The notes below the pieces were generated by a model, which made no database searches, was not told the origin of the DNA, and worked only from the letters and a program-made list of their open reading frames with translations. Positions 47,491-58,854 of a stretch of DNA of 64,000 nt are shown here, one piece after another. Within the stretch, counting starts at the first letter, position 1, and every line of letters begins with the position of its first letter. Both the position numbers and the translations under genes were made by a program. The DNA is from Halichoerus grypus (lineage: Eukaryota; Chordata; Mammalia; Carnivora; Phocidae), in contig NC_135717.1 of assembly GCF_964656455.1 (NCBI RefSeq), forward strand, positions 139,762,308 to 139,826,307. Direction: 5' to 3'.

Positions 47491-47686
47491 AAGGATATAA
47501 CTTGGAATTTAGAACATGCATTTTAATGAATTTAAAATTGTTAGGATAGCATACATTCAGCAGAGTGTGTTACGTATAAATACAGTTCAAAGAATTGTTA
47601 TAAAGCAAATATTAGTATAATTAACCACCAAGGGCATGAAATTGAATATTGTCAGAACTCTAGAAACTTTTCAAGTGTCCCTTTTA

Positions 47687-47895
47687 TTTTTTTTATTTTT
47701 ATTTTTAAAAGATTTTATTTATTTATTTGTCAGAGAGAGAGAGAGCACACAAGCAGGGGAAATGGCAGGCAGAGGGAGAAGCAGGCTCCCCACTAAGCAA
47801 GGATCTCGATGCGGGACTTGATCCCAGGACTCTGGGATCATGACCTGAGCCAAAGGCAGATAGATGCTTAACCGACTGAGCCACCCAGGCGTCCC
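47687..47895 (-). mobile_element. CAN-SINE (type B)
   Basis: The minus-strand head starts at 47895 (GGGACGCCTGGGTGGCTCAGTCGG). A small 'atag' insertion lies in the head at about 47860 ('gcagatagatgcttaacc'). An imperfect duplication (tcaagtgtcccttttat versus tcagggtgccccttttag) lies at 47671-47686 and 47896-47912. Confidence 0.93.
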
Positions 47896-47914
47896 TCAGG
47901 GTGCCCCTTTTAGG

Positions 47915-48610
47915 TCAACACCTTCCAATTCATCCCAGCGGTAACCACTACCCTGGTTTCTTTGTTTTTCTAACTAATTCTTTATTGTTCTGAGTAATTC
48001 CGCCACCTACGTGTGAACCTGTAAGCTGTATAATTATTTTGTTTCCTTTGGAACATTACGTAAACAGTCCCATATTCCTTTTTAGTATTTGGAGATAAGA
48101 ACTATAGTTGCATCAAGCATAGCTATTAGGACTAAGAACTAAGTGTCATGTCAACATGATTTAGTTGTTTGTTCCAGGAAATCGTTGCTCAGGAAAAATA
48201 AAACTGTGAACCGATGAATGACACCACTGCTTGCTTCAGAATATTTATGCAAAAATTTCTATGAGATAACTGCCCGAGACAATTGTAGATTATCACTTTG
48301 CTATGTTTATTAAGCTGGAAATATGATATCACAGACTTTGCAAAATCCAGTTAGTTCCTTGACTTCAAAGCCTCACCTTAAACTACCTGTGCCAAAACCC
48401 CAAGATCTTATAAATATCCCTCTTCTGACTCCCACCTTTTGAATCACTGCTGATACATTGTTAAGGTGGGGTTTTCCCTTACTGCACTGACTCTAGTAAA
48501 TTTAGCTTTTCTTTATTAACAAGTGGTCTGATGATTTTTTGGGGTATTCACCAAACCTGCGGAACTTCTAGGATGTCCCACTGAGATCCACTCAAGACTT
48601 CCTCACTGCC
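47915..48610. other. Unassigned stretch; possible old LTR at 48.2-48.6 kb
   Basis: 48180-48570 has an LTR-like layout: 'tataaatatccctcttctga' could be a TATA region, with a T-rich end near 48500-48550. No paired LTR, primer site or internal genes are seen. Confidence 0.3.
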
Positions 48611-48633
48611 ACTGTCAAAAAGACTTCACTCAG

Positions 48634-48837
48634 GGGCGCCTGGGTGGCTCAGTTGGTTAGGCGACTGCCTTCGGCTCAGGTCATGATCCTGGAGTCCCTG
48701 GATCGAGTCCCGCATCGGGCTCCCTGCTCGGCGGGGAGTCTGCTTCTCCCTCTGACCCTCCCCCCTCTCATGTGCTCTCTCTCTCTCTCTCATTCTGTCT
48801 CAAATAAATAAATAAAATCTTTAAAAAAAAAAAAAAA
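48634..48837 (+). mobile_element. CAN-SINE (type A), young
   Basis: Head GGGGCGCCTGGGTGGCTCAGTTGG, B-box-like GGATCGAGTCCC, CT-rich body with (CT)n at about 48774-48800, (AAATA)n and a long A tail. A perfect 17-bp duplication, aaaaagacttcactcag, lies at 48617-48633 and 48838-48854. It shows the least divergence of the set by eye. Confidence 0.98.
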
Positions 48838-48859
48838 AAAAAGACTTCACTCAGAAATT

Positions 48860-49425
48860 GTGTGTTCCACAGAGGTCCTTTGGGCCTCTCACTGACTGGT
48901 CTATGGGATGAGTCTCAGTGGGCCTCAGCACTGATTTCTCTGAGCTCCAACAATTGTTTATCTTGTATCCCAGAAAGTAGGATATTTTAGGGGAGTGTTT
49001 TGGTTTTCGGATCACATTTGAAACCTCTAATTTTTGGCGGAAATTTGTTTTGTGATGACAAACGCTACTGTTTGTGTTATCTCTCCTTTTAAATTTACAT
49101 TGTAAATCTCTGGAAAAGATTTCATAGGGAGAAGATGAGCATTAATTAGCTCTGCCTCAATTAGTAGGCCTCAAAACAAGTTCTAAAAGTCTCTTCACAA
49201 ATCCCTTGGGCACACTCTGCCTTGGGCCATATTTTCAAAACCTTGTGAGGAACTTCCTCCGTTGCTTTTATTAACTGATCTGTTTAGCTCTATCTGGGTT
49301 TGAGAAATTTCTTGGGCTCTTGATTGGTGGTAGGTAGTCTGTTGGCTAATTTCTGAGGACATATTTTTTTGTAATACAGGCACCACACTTAATGGCTGTT
49401 GCAATTCTCATGGGCCATTCACATT
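48860..49425. other. Unassigned stretch
   Basis: No gene or clear repeat. Confidence 0.35.
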
Positions 49426-49429
49426 TAGG

Positions 49430-50465
49430 TCTTGAGTCCACATGGAACTCGTTTTTATGTAAAGTGTGAAGTAAATATTTAATTTCATTCTTCTTCCATG
49501 TGTATGCATAATTTCCCAGAACATTTATAGAAAAGGCTGCCTTTTCCTACTAATCTGCAATGCCATCTCTGTCATATATTATGTCTCTAAATGTGTGGAT
49601 CAATTTCCTGGCCTCCTATTATGTTTCTTTTTGTCTATTTGTCTAGCCCAGGACTATCATCACACTGTAACAATTATATTTTTATAAAAAGCCCTGATAT
49701 ATGTTAGTGCAATGCATTCCACTTTGTTCTACTTCTTTATGAATGTCTTGGCTACTTAGACCTTTTTTGCTGTTTTATACAATAAAGAATAAGGCCGTCA
49801 AGTTTAACCCAAAAAAGTAAGAATTTTGTTTCGGATAGCATTGAATCCATAAAATAATATGGAGAAAAGTGACATTTTTCAATATTCTAGGTTTTCCTGT
49901 CACAAACATGGCATATCTATTTAGGTCTTCTTTAATGCCTCTCAATTAAATTTTATAATTTTATTTACAGAAGTATTATCTATATTTGTAGATATATCAG
50001 AGGAAGTTTGCATTTCTGATTACATTATAAATAGTATATTTTTAAAATTTCATATTTTAACTAGTTTTTGATGGTTTATACAAAAGCAATAGGTGTTTAT
50101 ATTTTTTTTCCTCTGGTCATCCTGCTAATCTCTCTTATAAATTCTGATAATTTACTTGTGTATTCTTTTGATGATACAGATTGCAATCATGAAATACAGA
50201 TACCATCATTGAACAGTTAGAGTTTTGCTTTTCCATCCAATCTTGAGTCTATTTATTTATCTTTTTTGCTCTGCTGTGTGATAAAGACCTCCTAGCTAAA
50301 TGTCGAGTAGAAATGTTGATGATAGAATTCATTTCTAGTCCTCTCATAAAGGGAAGGTTCTCAATATTTCACTGTTAAGTCTGATATTTGCTCTAATTAT
50401 AATGGGGATACCATTTAGCAGCTTAAGGGAGGTCCTTTCTAATCAAGTTTTCTAAGAATATTATT
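49430..50465 (-). mobile_element. Old antisense L1 (L1M/HAL1-like), ORF2 part
   Basis: Block order follows antisense L1 ORF2: 'catttaggtcttgagtccac', 'tttcattcttcttccatgtg', 'gatcaatttcctggcctcct', 'ggatagcattgaatccataa', 'tttaggtcttctttaatgcc', and 'tttctagtcctctcataaag'. Heavily mutated; no frame. The right edge is defined by a short L1 tail insertion. Confidence 0.7.
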
Positions 50466-50486
50466 TTTTAAGTCACAAATGTAAAC

Positions 50487-50547
50487 CTTTTTTTAAAATT
50501 TTTAAAATTATATTATGTTAGTCACCATACATCATTGGTTTTTGATG
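50487..50547 (-). mobile_element. 61-bp L1 3' tail insertion
   Basis: Poly-T-like start, then 'atgttagtcaccatacatca' and 'ttggtttttgatg', the extreme 3' end of the carnivore L1 seen at 4.1 kb, in complement. It is flanked by the duplication acaaatgtaaac at 50475-50486 and 50548-50559. Almost the entire L1 is missing. Confidence 0.9.
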
Positions 50548-50589
50548 ACAAATGTAAACTTTTATCAACTTTTCTGTTCATAAACCCAC

Positions 50590-51130
50590 AAAGAAACTTG
50601 GTACCATCCTCCCTGCTCTTTTTCTCAGATTCCTACCATTATTCTATCTTCAAAATATCCATGATTTGCCCAATTCTCACCATCCCTAATGCTACTACCT
50701 TCATTGAGGTCATCATCATCTGTCACCAAGTTGTTCAAAAGTCTCCATCCTCACCGCACTCTCTGCCTCACCCTTGTGCAGTAGGGGAAATTTTTTAATA
50801 TCTAAATTAGTCAGACCACATGACTTTTCAAAGCCCTCTAATTGCTAGCCCCTCACTCAGGATAACAGTCCCTAATTAACAGGACTGTTCATTAAGACTC
50901 TTCAGGATCTCCTTTTCCCACCTCTGCCCATGTGTAGCCTCTCCTGCTTCATTTTCTTACATTCTTCCCTGGCTCTCAGGATGCCAGCACAATAGTGTTT
51001 GTTCTCTTCCATGGATATACCAAGCTTGTTCTTAGGTCAGCACTGTGCACTCATTGATCTACTACTTAGAATGCTCCTTTATCTATCTGCATGATTGATG
51101 TTCTCATTTCCTTATGTTTTATTAGTTATA
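50590..51130 (+). mobile_element. L2 body, plus strand
   Basis: 'cagattcctaccattattct', 'accttcattgaggtcatcat', 'ctttcaaagccctctaattg'-like, 'taagactcttcaggatctcc' and 'ccaagcttgttcttaggtca' run in L2 sense order. Confidence 0.72.
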
Positions 51131-51179
51131 ATTACTCTAGTACACAACATAATAACCCACTCATTTATAATTATTTTTA

Positions 51180-51980
51180 ATACTACTTTATTTTGCATTA
51201 TTTTAAATTGCTTTGACTAATATAAATAATACTGTGATGGGCATCAATGAATATCACTTTTCTCCATATTTAGATTATTTCCTGAGGAAAAAATCTCAAA
51301 ACAGAGTTGTTACCTCATTACATGCATATATTTATTGTTTTGATACATCATGCCAAACACAAATTCAAAAGGATTATGCCAATGTACAAAAAAGGCTCTA
51401 CCCAGCTTAAATTTTATAATATTTAATTATTGCTAATAGATTTGTTTTCTGTTGTTATTTTGATTTGTGTCAGATTACTTGTATGAATGAACATTTCCCA
51501 CATGATTGTTTCTTATTTGTATTTCTGCTTTTAGAAAGTATGTTCATTTGTCCATTTGTCTTTTGAGATATGTTTTCTTCTATTATTTTTAAGAACTTTT
51601 CTATATAATAAAGAGGTTGACCTTTGGCCTATCATATTTGCTGCCATTGTTTTTCCTACTTTCTTTGGCTTTTAATTCTAGTTTTTGTTTTTACATGCAA
51701 AATCTTATATTTTTTATACCTTTGAATCTGTAGACACCTTCCTTTGAGATTTTTCCTCTTGCTTCTAGATTAAGAAAATTCTTATCCAGAAGATATTTAA
51801 TAGGCAGTATTTTTTTATTGTTTGGCTAAATTTTACTGTTTACCTTTAGGTACTTAGTTAAAATTCAATCTATTTGGTATATGATACTATAAGAACCACA
51901 TTGAATCTTTTCTATTTTGCTAACTCTATATTCCAGATCCATTTATTACCTGCCTTTCCATTGACCTGAGATGCCTTTTT
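51180..51980 (-). mobile_element. Old antisense L1/HAL1, ORF2 C-terminal part
   Basis: 'atactgtgatgggcatcaat', 'ttgtccatttgtcttttgag', 'gttgacctttggcctatcat', 'catgcaaaatcttatatttt' and 'ttattacctgcctttccatt' follow antisense L1 from near the ORF2 end upstream. In L1 coordinates it should lie left of the 49.4 kb block, so the two are separate insertions or a rearrangement. Confidence 0.65.
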
Positions 51981-51984
51981 TATA

Positions 51985-54260
51985 TGTATTTATTTATTAA
52001 CTGTGTTAAGATTTTAAATGTGATTTTTATTCTTTTTTTCTTCAAAGTAAGCCAATATATTTATGGTCCCTGAACTACCTTTACAATAAGGTATATTATA
52101 TTTTGAGATAGAGACTCCTTTCTTATTAAATAAATTCATAATAAACAGATTTTGAGGTTATCAGATATGTACCTTTGCTCTGAAGGATAGATATCCTTAT
52201 TCATTAATAGCTGCTGAATGGAAAAGAGATCAAATCACTTAGTTTGCCTTGAAAACTACAGTAAGTTAGATTGGAACATAAAGAACTCTCTCACAATTAG
52301 AGCTTTTCAAATGGAATTGACCATCTCAAGAAGCATTGAGTTCTCCTTCACCAAAAGAAAGTAGTTAAATAAGAGCTCATTACCAATTAGACAGTTTTCA
52401 TAAAGAGTCCTTGTTGTTTTATACTAGAGGACTCCTAGGTCCACTATAGCTTTAAGAATTCCATGTTTCTTTCATCTATCTGTGAATAAGTTTTTTTTGC
52501 CTCCACAGTGTAAGAAGACTTAAAGGGCAGGAGTATTTTGGTTAATTTTGGGTAGCTCCTAAACCATAGAGGAAATCAATTGTTTCGTTTAATTCTATTT
52601 GAATGACCAAATTTGCATAGATTCTCATCAAGTGTAATGTCTATACTAACTCTATCTTTCTCAGTAGACAACAGAGTCCTAGGGAATAGGTCCATACCTA
52701 AGAGAAACACAGGCTTATTTAGAAGTTCTCCAGGTAGTTTTAGAAGTTGAATAAAACAGTTAACTGTACTTAACCAACAGGGGCTTCATGCCCTTACTGA
52801 GAGACTGTGTGTATACATCCTTTAAGGAGGATAATGATGATGAATCCGTAAAACCATGGGTAAGTTGCATTGAAAACAAAGTTATGTCTCATCTATTTAG
52901 ATAATTAAAAAAATCTAGTATTGAATTATAGAATATTTTAAATAAAAATATATAAAGCAGTAAATAAAACAATAAAATATGATCCTGATGAATTTATCTA
53001 TAAGATAAATTGCCTCAACAAATAGATGATCATAAAGTATAATTAATGTAGGTATTACATTTAAGTGGATGCATTTAGGATTGAAATGTTCGATTTCCCT
53101 CATAGTTTGAAAAATATTGATGGGCTTATAACCTATTAATATGCCCATTAGTCTCTTTTCAGTGATAACCTAAAATTAGTCTGAGCCCTAAATGATCAAA
53201 AAAATTAAGTAGGCGTTTCTCATCGATTAAATTGTAACACACTGGTACATTTCCTGTAAAGCAAAGAGAATGCCATAGAAATACACATTACAGAAGAGGT
53301 AAGAACCTATGGCATTTAAGATGACTCTGAGGAGCCTCAACCCTGAAATTCCTGCATCTCTGACTCCAAGAAACGCTGTAGACAGGTCACAACAAATTAT
53401 TCATTTTGGTACAACCTATTCTGTATGTCTGCAGACACAACCTGCACTGTTGACATGACACAGATGGTTCCCTGTTCCTGCAACAGACACAGAGGAATTT
53501 GTAACGCATGATCATCATTTCAAAAATTTTGCATTTATTTCTTTCTCTGGAGGAATCATTTAGTATAATGTGCCTAGTAAAGATGATTTTCACTGTAAAA
53601 TACACAAACACATACACAAATGCAAAGTGGTTCCACACACTTGAAAAAGAAGCATCCTATTTTCAAATAAATTGGCATCAGAATGTAGGTTAAAAAAATA
53701 AAAGTAATAGTGTTTTAATATGATTAAGCATTGCACAAGAAACAAGATGAAGATTTTCTTGTTTTGCAGCTTCGTGAGAATGATAATGCCCATGTCAGTG
53801 GGTATTTAAAAAAGTTAGTAAGTGTAAAGCATAAATGCTATGTTCCATAAATGCGTATGTTTGTTGTTGTTCCTTAGTGTTTAATGAAATGAGCTCATTT
53901 CATCTCATCTGTTCAATTTGACAGGTTTATGAAGTCATGCTAGGCAGTATAGAGAGGGCAGGATGGATGAGATTGCATACACACAAGAGACAGATATGAG
54001 GTTAACTAGTTATTAGATTGGTGATGGTGCTGGAACACATGGACAGAGGAGACACATGCTGGGCTGGAGCAGGGGTTTGGGGGAATGGCTGAGGAAGAAG
54101 AGCTGGGGGTACAGGTTGAAGCAGTAATCCATGTTGTGGGTTCCCTTAGACCAAATATATTCCTTATACACATAATCCAAACTTCCCCATTGTATTCTCT
54201 TAAGTAGCCCAATATTCTACCACTGGAGACATCCTCAGTTAGTTCAGGAGCTTTTAAAAC
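51985..54260. other. Unassigned AT-rich stretch
   Basis: More than 2 kb without CAN-SINE, clear L1 or supported gene. The open frames at 52915-53793 (60-83 codons, both strands) are AT-rich chance frames. Confidence 0.45.
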
Positions 54261-54269
54261 ATATTCATT

Positions 54270-54625
54270 TTTCAGCTATCTTCTAAATCTGTTAGGTTCT
54301 ATCTCTAGGCCTTTGAAAATGCAGTTCTCTCTGGAATGCACAGGTTCTTTCCCTTCCTGCCCACTATGGACTTTATTGGACAACTTGTAAGCCCCCTCCA
54401 AAACCCACCTGGAAATAATTTCTTCTGTGGTGCCTTCCTCAAATCCTCCAGTGTTTCATAATGCACTTATCTGACCATATATCATAATTTGTCTATACTC
54501 CTTAAAAACAGTGTTGAGCTACCTAGAAACAAGGACTGTATCTTACCCATATCAGATTTCCTAAAATCTAGCGTATGTGGTATTTCTAACAGATGTTTTT
54601 GCTTGAGTTGATGGATATAATAGTT
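54270..54625 (+). mobile_element. L2 3' end, plus strand
   Basis: 'tgtggtgccttcctcaaatc', 'taatgcacttatctgaccat', 'aacaaggactgtatcttacc' and 'taaaatctagcgtatgtggt' run in L2 sense order to the 3' end. Confidence 0.85.
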
Positions 54626-54629
54626 TTTG

Positions 54630-55325
54630 TATCATAACTTGCTAAAAATAACATGGAGACAGAAACAGAGCTGAGGGAGTAAGAGGGGGCAGTCAGAGGT
54701 CATGAGAAATCTTTAGGAATGCCAGTTCTAGGAAGACACCTAGAAGCAAGACTCCAGTAACCTCCAAATGAGAGGAAGGGTTTCCAGGTGGTGAAAGTAG
54801 CTACAGACTTGGAGGCAAAACTGAAAAAACAAACTGCCTGCTTCTCAATTCTGCCCAAGTCAAACTCTTGAGAAGAGAGTCCTCAAACTGAAATTGCTGT
54901 TTTTTGAAAGGTACCCCCTCCAAAACAGCCATCAAAGACACCCAGTAGTAGACATGATTGACTGTTACTATTTCTGTGCTCTTACTCTTTTTACTCTCTA
55001 GGCATTTAATTAATGTGCAGGTTTAGTTTTTAAGTTTTCATGCTTCTCTACATTTTCCCTTTCCAGGGAAATTCTGTAGAAAAAATTCTCTACAAATTTT
55101 AAAGCAAAAGATTACTTCTCTCATTACTAGTTAAAAAAAAAAACCCAAACATGTATTTTATCAAATCTGAACTGTGTACCAGATCAGTACTAAGCTGTGT
55201 GTGACTGTGAAGAGGGAAAAAAAAATCATACAAAGTTTTCAAAATATGGGGTCTTCTCCCAAGGAACTCTTAAGGGCATGGTAAAGTAAGACATTCATAG
55301 CATTTTATAGGTAAAAAGATACTTC
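54630..55325. other. Unassigned stretch
   Basis: A weak antisense L2 3' end may lie at 55155-55240 ('aactgtgtaccagatcagta'). No gene. Confidence 0.35.
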
Positions 55326-55329
55326 CATA

Positions 55330-55495
55330 TGTTGAGTCCCATTTCACCTTTCTACAACTTATTTCTCATTATTATCATTTATCTCTTAACAGATGAGGCA
55401 ACTTCAGTTAAGAGCTTAAATGACAGTTGTGGTCGCAGCTATTAAGTGGAAGAGTGTGGGCTTTGAAAATGGGTTTTCTGACTACAGCTCACATA
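55330..55495 (-). mobile_element. MIR, antisense
   Basis: 'cttaacagatgaggcaactt', 'cagctattaagtggaagagt' and 'gggttttctgactacagctc' follow the complement of MIR. Confidence 0.82.
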
Positions 55496-55610
55496 TCCTT
55501 TGAAACGCACCCTACTTTGTTCTCTTGTAAGACTCATAATCAGATTGATTAAGCCTCATCTGGGGAAGCTCAGTTTATCATTGGAGACAAGCACATTTCC
55601 AGTGCTTTTT

Positions 55611-55803
55611 CTTTTTTTTTTTTTTAATTTATTTTGACAGAGAGAGAGACAGCGAGAGAGAGAACACATGCAGGGGGAGTGGGAGAGGGAGAAGCAGGCT
55701 TCCCGCGGAGCAGGGAGCCTGATGCAGGGCTTGATCCCAGGACCCTGGGATCATGACCTGAGCCGAAGGCAGACGCTTAATGACTGAGCCACCCAGGCAC
55801 CCC
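55611..55803 (-). mobile_element. CAN-SINE (type B)
   Basis: The minus-strand head starts at 55803 (GGGGTGCCTGGGTGGCTCAGTCATTAAGCG). A 13-bp duplication with one mismatch (tccagtgcttttt versus tccagtgtttttt) lies at 55598-55610 and 55804-55816. Confidence 0.95.
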
Positions 55804-55849
55804 TCCAGTGTTTTTTTTATAGAACTCATACATGGTATGTATGTATGCA

Positions 55850-56610
55850 CAAAGTGAAATAAGACCCAAAAGGGTTGAGCTGTAATTTTGGGATGTGAGA
55901 TGAGAACGTGACTTCCTAAAGGAATTGATTCTTAAACTGAGTTTCGAAGAACAAGTAAATGCTGGCTTAAGAAAGATTGGGGAGATTACCTTCATGCAGA
56001 GAGGACAAGGCATATATGTATACAGAGGTGGGAAGGGCCAGGACGCATTTGGAGAATGAGAACTACTGCAGAGAGACTGAAATAGAGAGTATAGGCGTGG
56101 AAGGAACTGAGCGAAAGGCAGACGGACTTTAGCTCCTAAAGAGGTTGATAGAATCTGAAAATAAGTCTTTTGTTTAGGGAGTGAGGACTCTACAGAAGTG
56201 TGACATGATCAATTTATATTTTGAGAAGTTTGTTCAGTCAGCACAGTAGATACTGTTTGGAGGGAGGATAGGGATTATTTAAAGGCACAGATGCAAGGAA
56301 GCCATCACAATCACGCAGGGGGAGAAGGAAAGAAAGTTTAAAACAGAATGGCAGTACGAATGAAAAAGAAGGGACATGAAAGATTTAGGCAGGTAAATAT
56401 CTATAAAACTTAATAAGTGATTTTATAATTGAGATGGGAAAGAAAGCAGGATCTATGATAATTATCAGATTTATGGTTTGGAAAAACAAAATAGGTGATG
56501 CTGCTATTTGCTGAGAGAGAAATTGTGGGCCGTTCTGAGGAAAAGATATAGTGAGTTTAGACTGCCATACGTTGGATGTGATGTATCTTTGAGCACTAAA
56601 CCACATAACC
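55850..56610 (-). mobile_element. L2 body, antisense
   Basis: 'cttcatgcagagaggacaag', 'agtgtgacatgatcaattta', 'tactgtttggagggaggata', 'gggcaggtaaatatc'-like and 'ggtgatgctgctatttgctg' and 'acgttggatgtgatgtatct' run in the order of the L2 complement. Confidence 0.72.
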
Positions 56611-56639
56611 CAGAATTAAGGACTGCAGTCTGTGAAGCT

Positions 56640-56900
56640 AAGGTGACTTGCATTTCAAGCCCTGCTCACCACCTACCTCCTGCATGACTTTAAGTATTTA
56701 TTTATTTATTTATTTATTATTAAGTTCAATTAGCCAACATATAGTATATCATTAGTTTTTTTTTTTTTTTTAGTACATCATTAGTTTTTGATGTAGTGTT
56801 CAATGATTCATTAGTTGTGTGTCTTAAAATCTTATGTTCATAACTGGTAAAAATGGGTTTAAGATAATTACCTCAAAATTTGTTTTGAAAATTAAATATG
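56640..56900 (+). mobile_element. MIR, plus strand, split by an L1 tail
   Basis: The left part (56640-56695) has 'tcaccacctacctcctgcat' (variable head) and 'gactttaag'. The right part (56820-56900) has 'cttaaaatcttatgttcata' and 'aaaatgggtttaagataatt', the MIR core. The pieces are separated by an L1 3' tail. Confidence 0.7.
56696..56822 (-). mobile_element. Short L1 3' tail nested in MIR, with internal duplication
   Basis: A (TATT)n start, 'gttcaattagccaacatata', then 'gtatatcattagttttt', a T-run of about 17, and again 'gtacatcattagtttttgat' and 'gttcaatgattcattagttg'. It is the complement of the carnivore L1 3' terminus. The 'atcattagttt' block appears twice around the T-run, suggesting a local duplication or two tails. 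Confidence 0.82.
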
Positions 56901-56914
56901 ATCACACATGTAAT

Positions 56915-57115
56915 TATTTATGGTTTATCTGCCCAACTGAATTGTCTCCTATTTGAGAATAGGGACTATGTCTCTTTTGTTTAATTCTGTATCTCAGTAT
57001 TTAGAACTGTGTCTGGAACAGAGTAGGTACTCAATAAATACTGAGTCAGTAGATTGACCAACTACATAGAGACTCTTGTGTAGTAGGTGCTCAGTAAATT
57101 GTTGGTATAAGTATC
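56915..57115 (+). mobile_element. L2 3' end, plus strand
   Basis: 'gagaatagggactatgtctc', 'gaactgtgtctggaacagag' and 'taggtactcaataaatactg' are the L2 3' terminus. A second short terminus follows at 57080-57105 ('taggtgctcagtaaattgtt'). Confidence 0.92.
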
Positions 57116-57119
57116 ATAT

Positions 57120-57440
57120 GTGAGATTGGAGCTTAGCAAAGAGAGTTGGGAAAGAAGATATATCTGTGTAATTGGTTCTAGCCATGGGTTGAGAGTAGGC
57201 CACTCTGGAGTATGTACACACTATTTCCCTGAGGAATGGAAATTTTAAGGAACCACTGAAGGGAAAGGAATCCGTGCTGCCACAACTGTCAAATTTGTTC
57301 AGCTATTCTTTTTCTAAGCTCAACAATCTAACACTCTTAAGATCAGAACTGGTACCTGCAGACACTCCTTTGTCTGGTAACACAAGATTCAGCTTAGTGA
57401 ATTCTCCAGTGATGTGCATTGGTCAATCAAGGGTAGGACC
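57120..57440. other. Unassigned stretch
   Basis: No gene or clear repeat. Confidence 0.35.
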
Positions 57441-57462
57441 AACTTAAAACCAGAGATCTCCC

Positions 57463-57660
57463 GGGGCGCCTGGGTGGCTCCGTCGTTAAGCGTCTGGCTT
57501 CCGTTCGGCTCAGGTCATGATCCCAGGGTCCTGGGATCGAGCCCCACATTGGGCTCCCTGCTCTGCGGGAAGCCTGCTTCTCCCTCTCCCACTCCCCCTT
57601 CTTGTGGTTCCTGCACTCGCTATCTCTCTCTGTCAAATAAATAAAATCTTAAAAAAAAAA
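57463..57660 (+). mobile_element. CAN-SINE (type B)
   Basis: Head GGGGCGCCTGGGTGGCTCCGTCGTTAAGCG, CT-rich body, AAATA repeat and A10 tail. A small insertion 'gttc' in the head gives 'ggcttccgttcggctcaggt'. The duplication agagatctccc versus agagatcttcc lies at about 57452-57462 and 57674-57684. Confidence 0.95.
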
Positions 57661-57684
57661 GCCAACAAAAGCTAGAGATCTTCC

Positions 57685-58490
57685 TTTGGGCAGTCTATTG
57701 TCCATCCATCTTCTGAACTGGGGAGTTCCAGCAACATTCAAGAGTGCCATTGGCTTTAATGGGGGCATTTAGAGAACAGACAGGAGCAGCTGTTCCTTGC
57801 ATGCATTCCTGTATATAGCAAGCTGTAGGTGTTCACTGTATCTGGATATATCTCACAACTAACTTCTGTGCTGCTGCTATTAAAACATGAAACAACGGTG
57901 GCATCTTTAGATGGGAAAATCTAATTTGTTTCATGCTATTCTGGATCTAAGTTTCTAATTAGACTCAGAGAGGTGACAACATTGTGGGTGTGTGAAGTTG
58001 CCTGCCTGCCAGCTGAGGGTTTCTCCTCTCCCTTGTGGGGCAGAGAATGTCGTACTTTGCTTTGTTAACACCGCATGACAGATGCTTTCTCAGGCTTTCG
58101 GTCAACAGCTGGCCATTTGGTGTACACTCAACTGGTCTTCAATCAGATGACTGAAATATCTTAGGATGCTTCTCTAATCACAGCCAAAAGAGTTTTTCTG
58201 CCTATCTGAGTGATAGCCATAATAACGATGATTTTCCAAGTTTCTATTACATTTTAAGACATGAAGAAAGCAAGGAGGGTAAGAATGGAAGACTGTTAAG
58301 GAGTTGTTTGTTGTGCTTTAAGTGCAAGGTGATGGTGGCCTGAACTAAGATGGGGCCTTGGGATTAGAGGGAAATGAGGGGATTTAAATATATAAGGAGC
58401 TATGTGTTACATGCCTTGGTGCTAGATTGGGGGTAATAAACAAGGAGAATCAGTGATGACCTACTGCCTCTCCTAATAATTTTAAGTACC
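57685..58490. other. Repeat-free stretch, possible conserved non-coding DNA
   Basis: No transposon or gene is recognised. 57890-58220 is repeat-free with balanced composition. Confidence 0.35.
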
Positions 58491-58499
58491 CCATTTATA

Positions 58500-58660
58500 T
58501 GTTCTGTGTACTTTACCTCTTCCAACAGTCTTAATATCTGCTATTTCTTGTTAAAATTTATTCTTCACTATTGGATTGAAGCTGAAGGAAGGCAGGGGCC
58601 ACATCTGTCTTGTGTACCAGAGGATCTTTAGTAGCCAGTAGCGTAAATAAATGTCATTTT
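58500..58660 (+). mobile_element. L2 3' end, plus strand
   Basis: 'attgaagctgaaggaaggca', 'ggggccacatctgtcttgtg' and 'agtagcgtaaataaatgtca' are the L2 3' terminus. Confidence 0.8.
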
Positions 58661-58679
58661 CTAAGATGTGGACCACAGA

Positions 58680-58850
58680 GAAAGGAGCAGATTGGAGTTG
58701 GGTGAAGAAATGATAGTTTTGGGGCACATGTGAAATATTCAGATGGAGCTGTGTCTTAACAAGTCTGGGACAGCAGTCTGGGCTGAGGAGAGAGTTCTCT
58801 GGTGAACATTTAGATTAGGGAGCCATCAACACTTAAACAGGAATTTCAGC
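58680..58850 (-). mobile_element. L2 internal fragment, antisense
   Basis: 'tgaaatattcagatggagct' and 'gcagtctgggctgaggagag', then 'ttagggagccatcaacac', follow the complement of the L2-associated internal region. Short and diverged. Confidence 0.5.
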
Positions 58851-58854
58851 TATT

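Noticed and set aside
48634..48710. tRNA-gene-like A and B boxes
   Set aside because: They are the tRNA-derived head of a CAN-SINE; there is no complete cloverleaf and the same head occurs 22 times.
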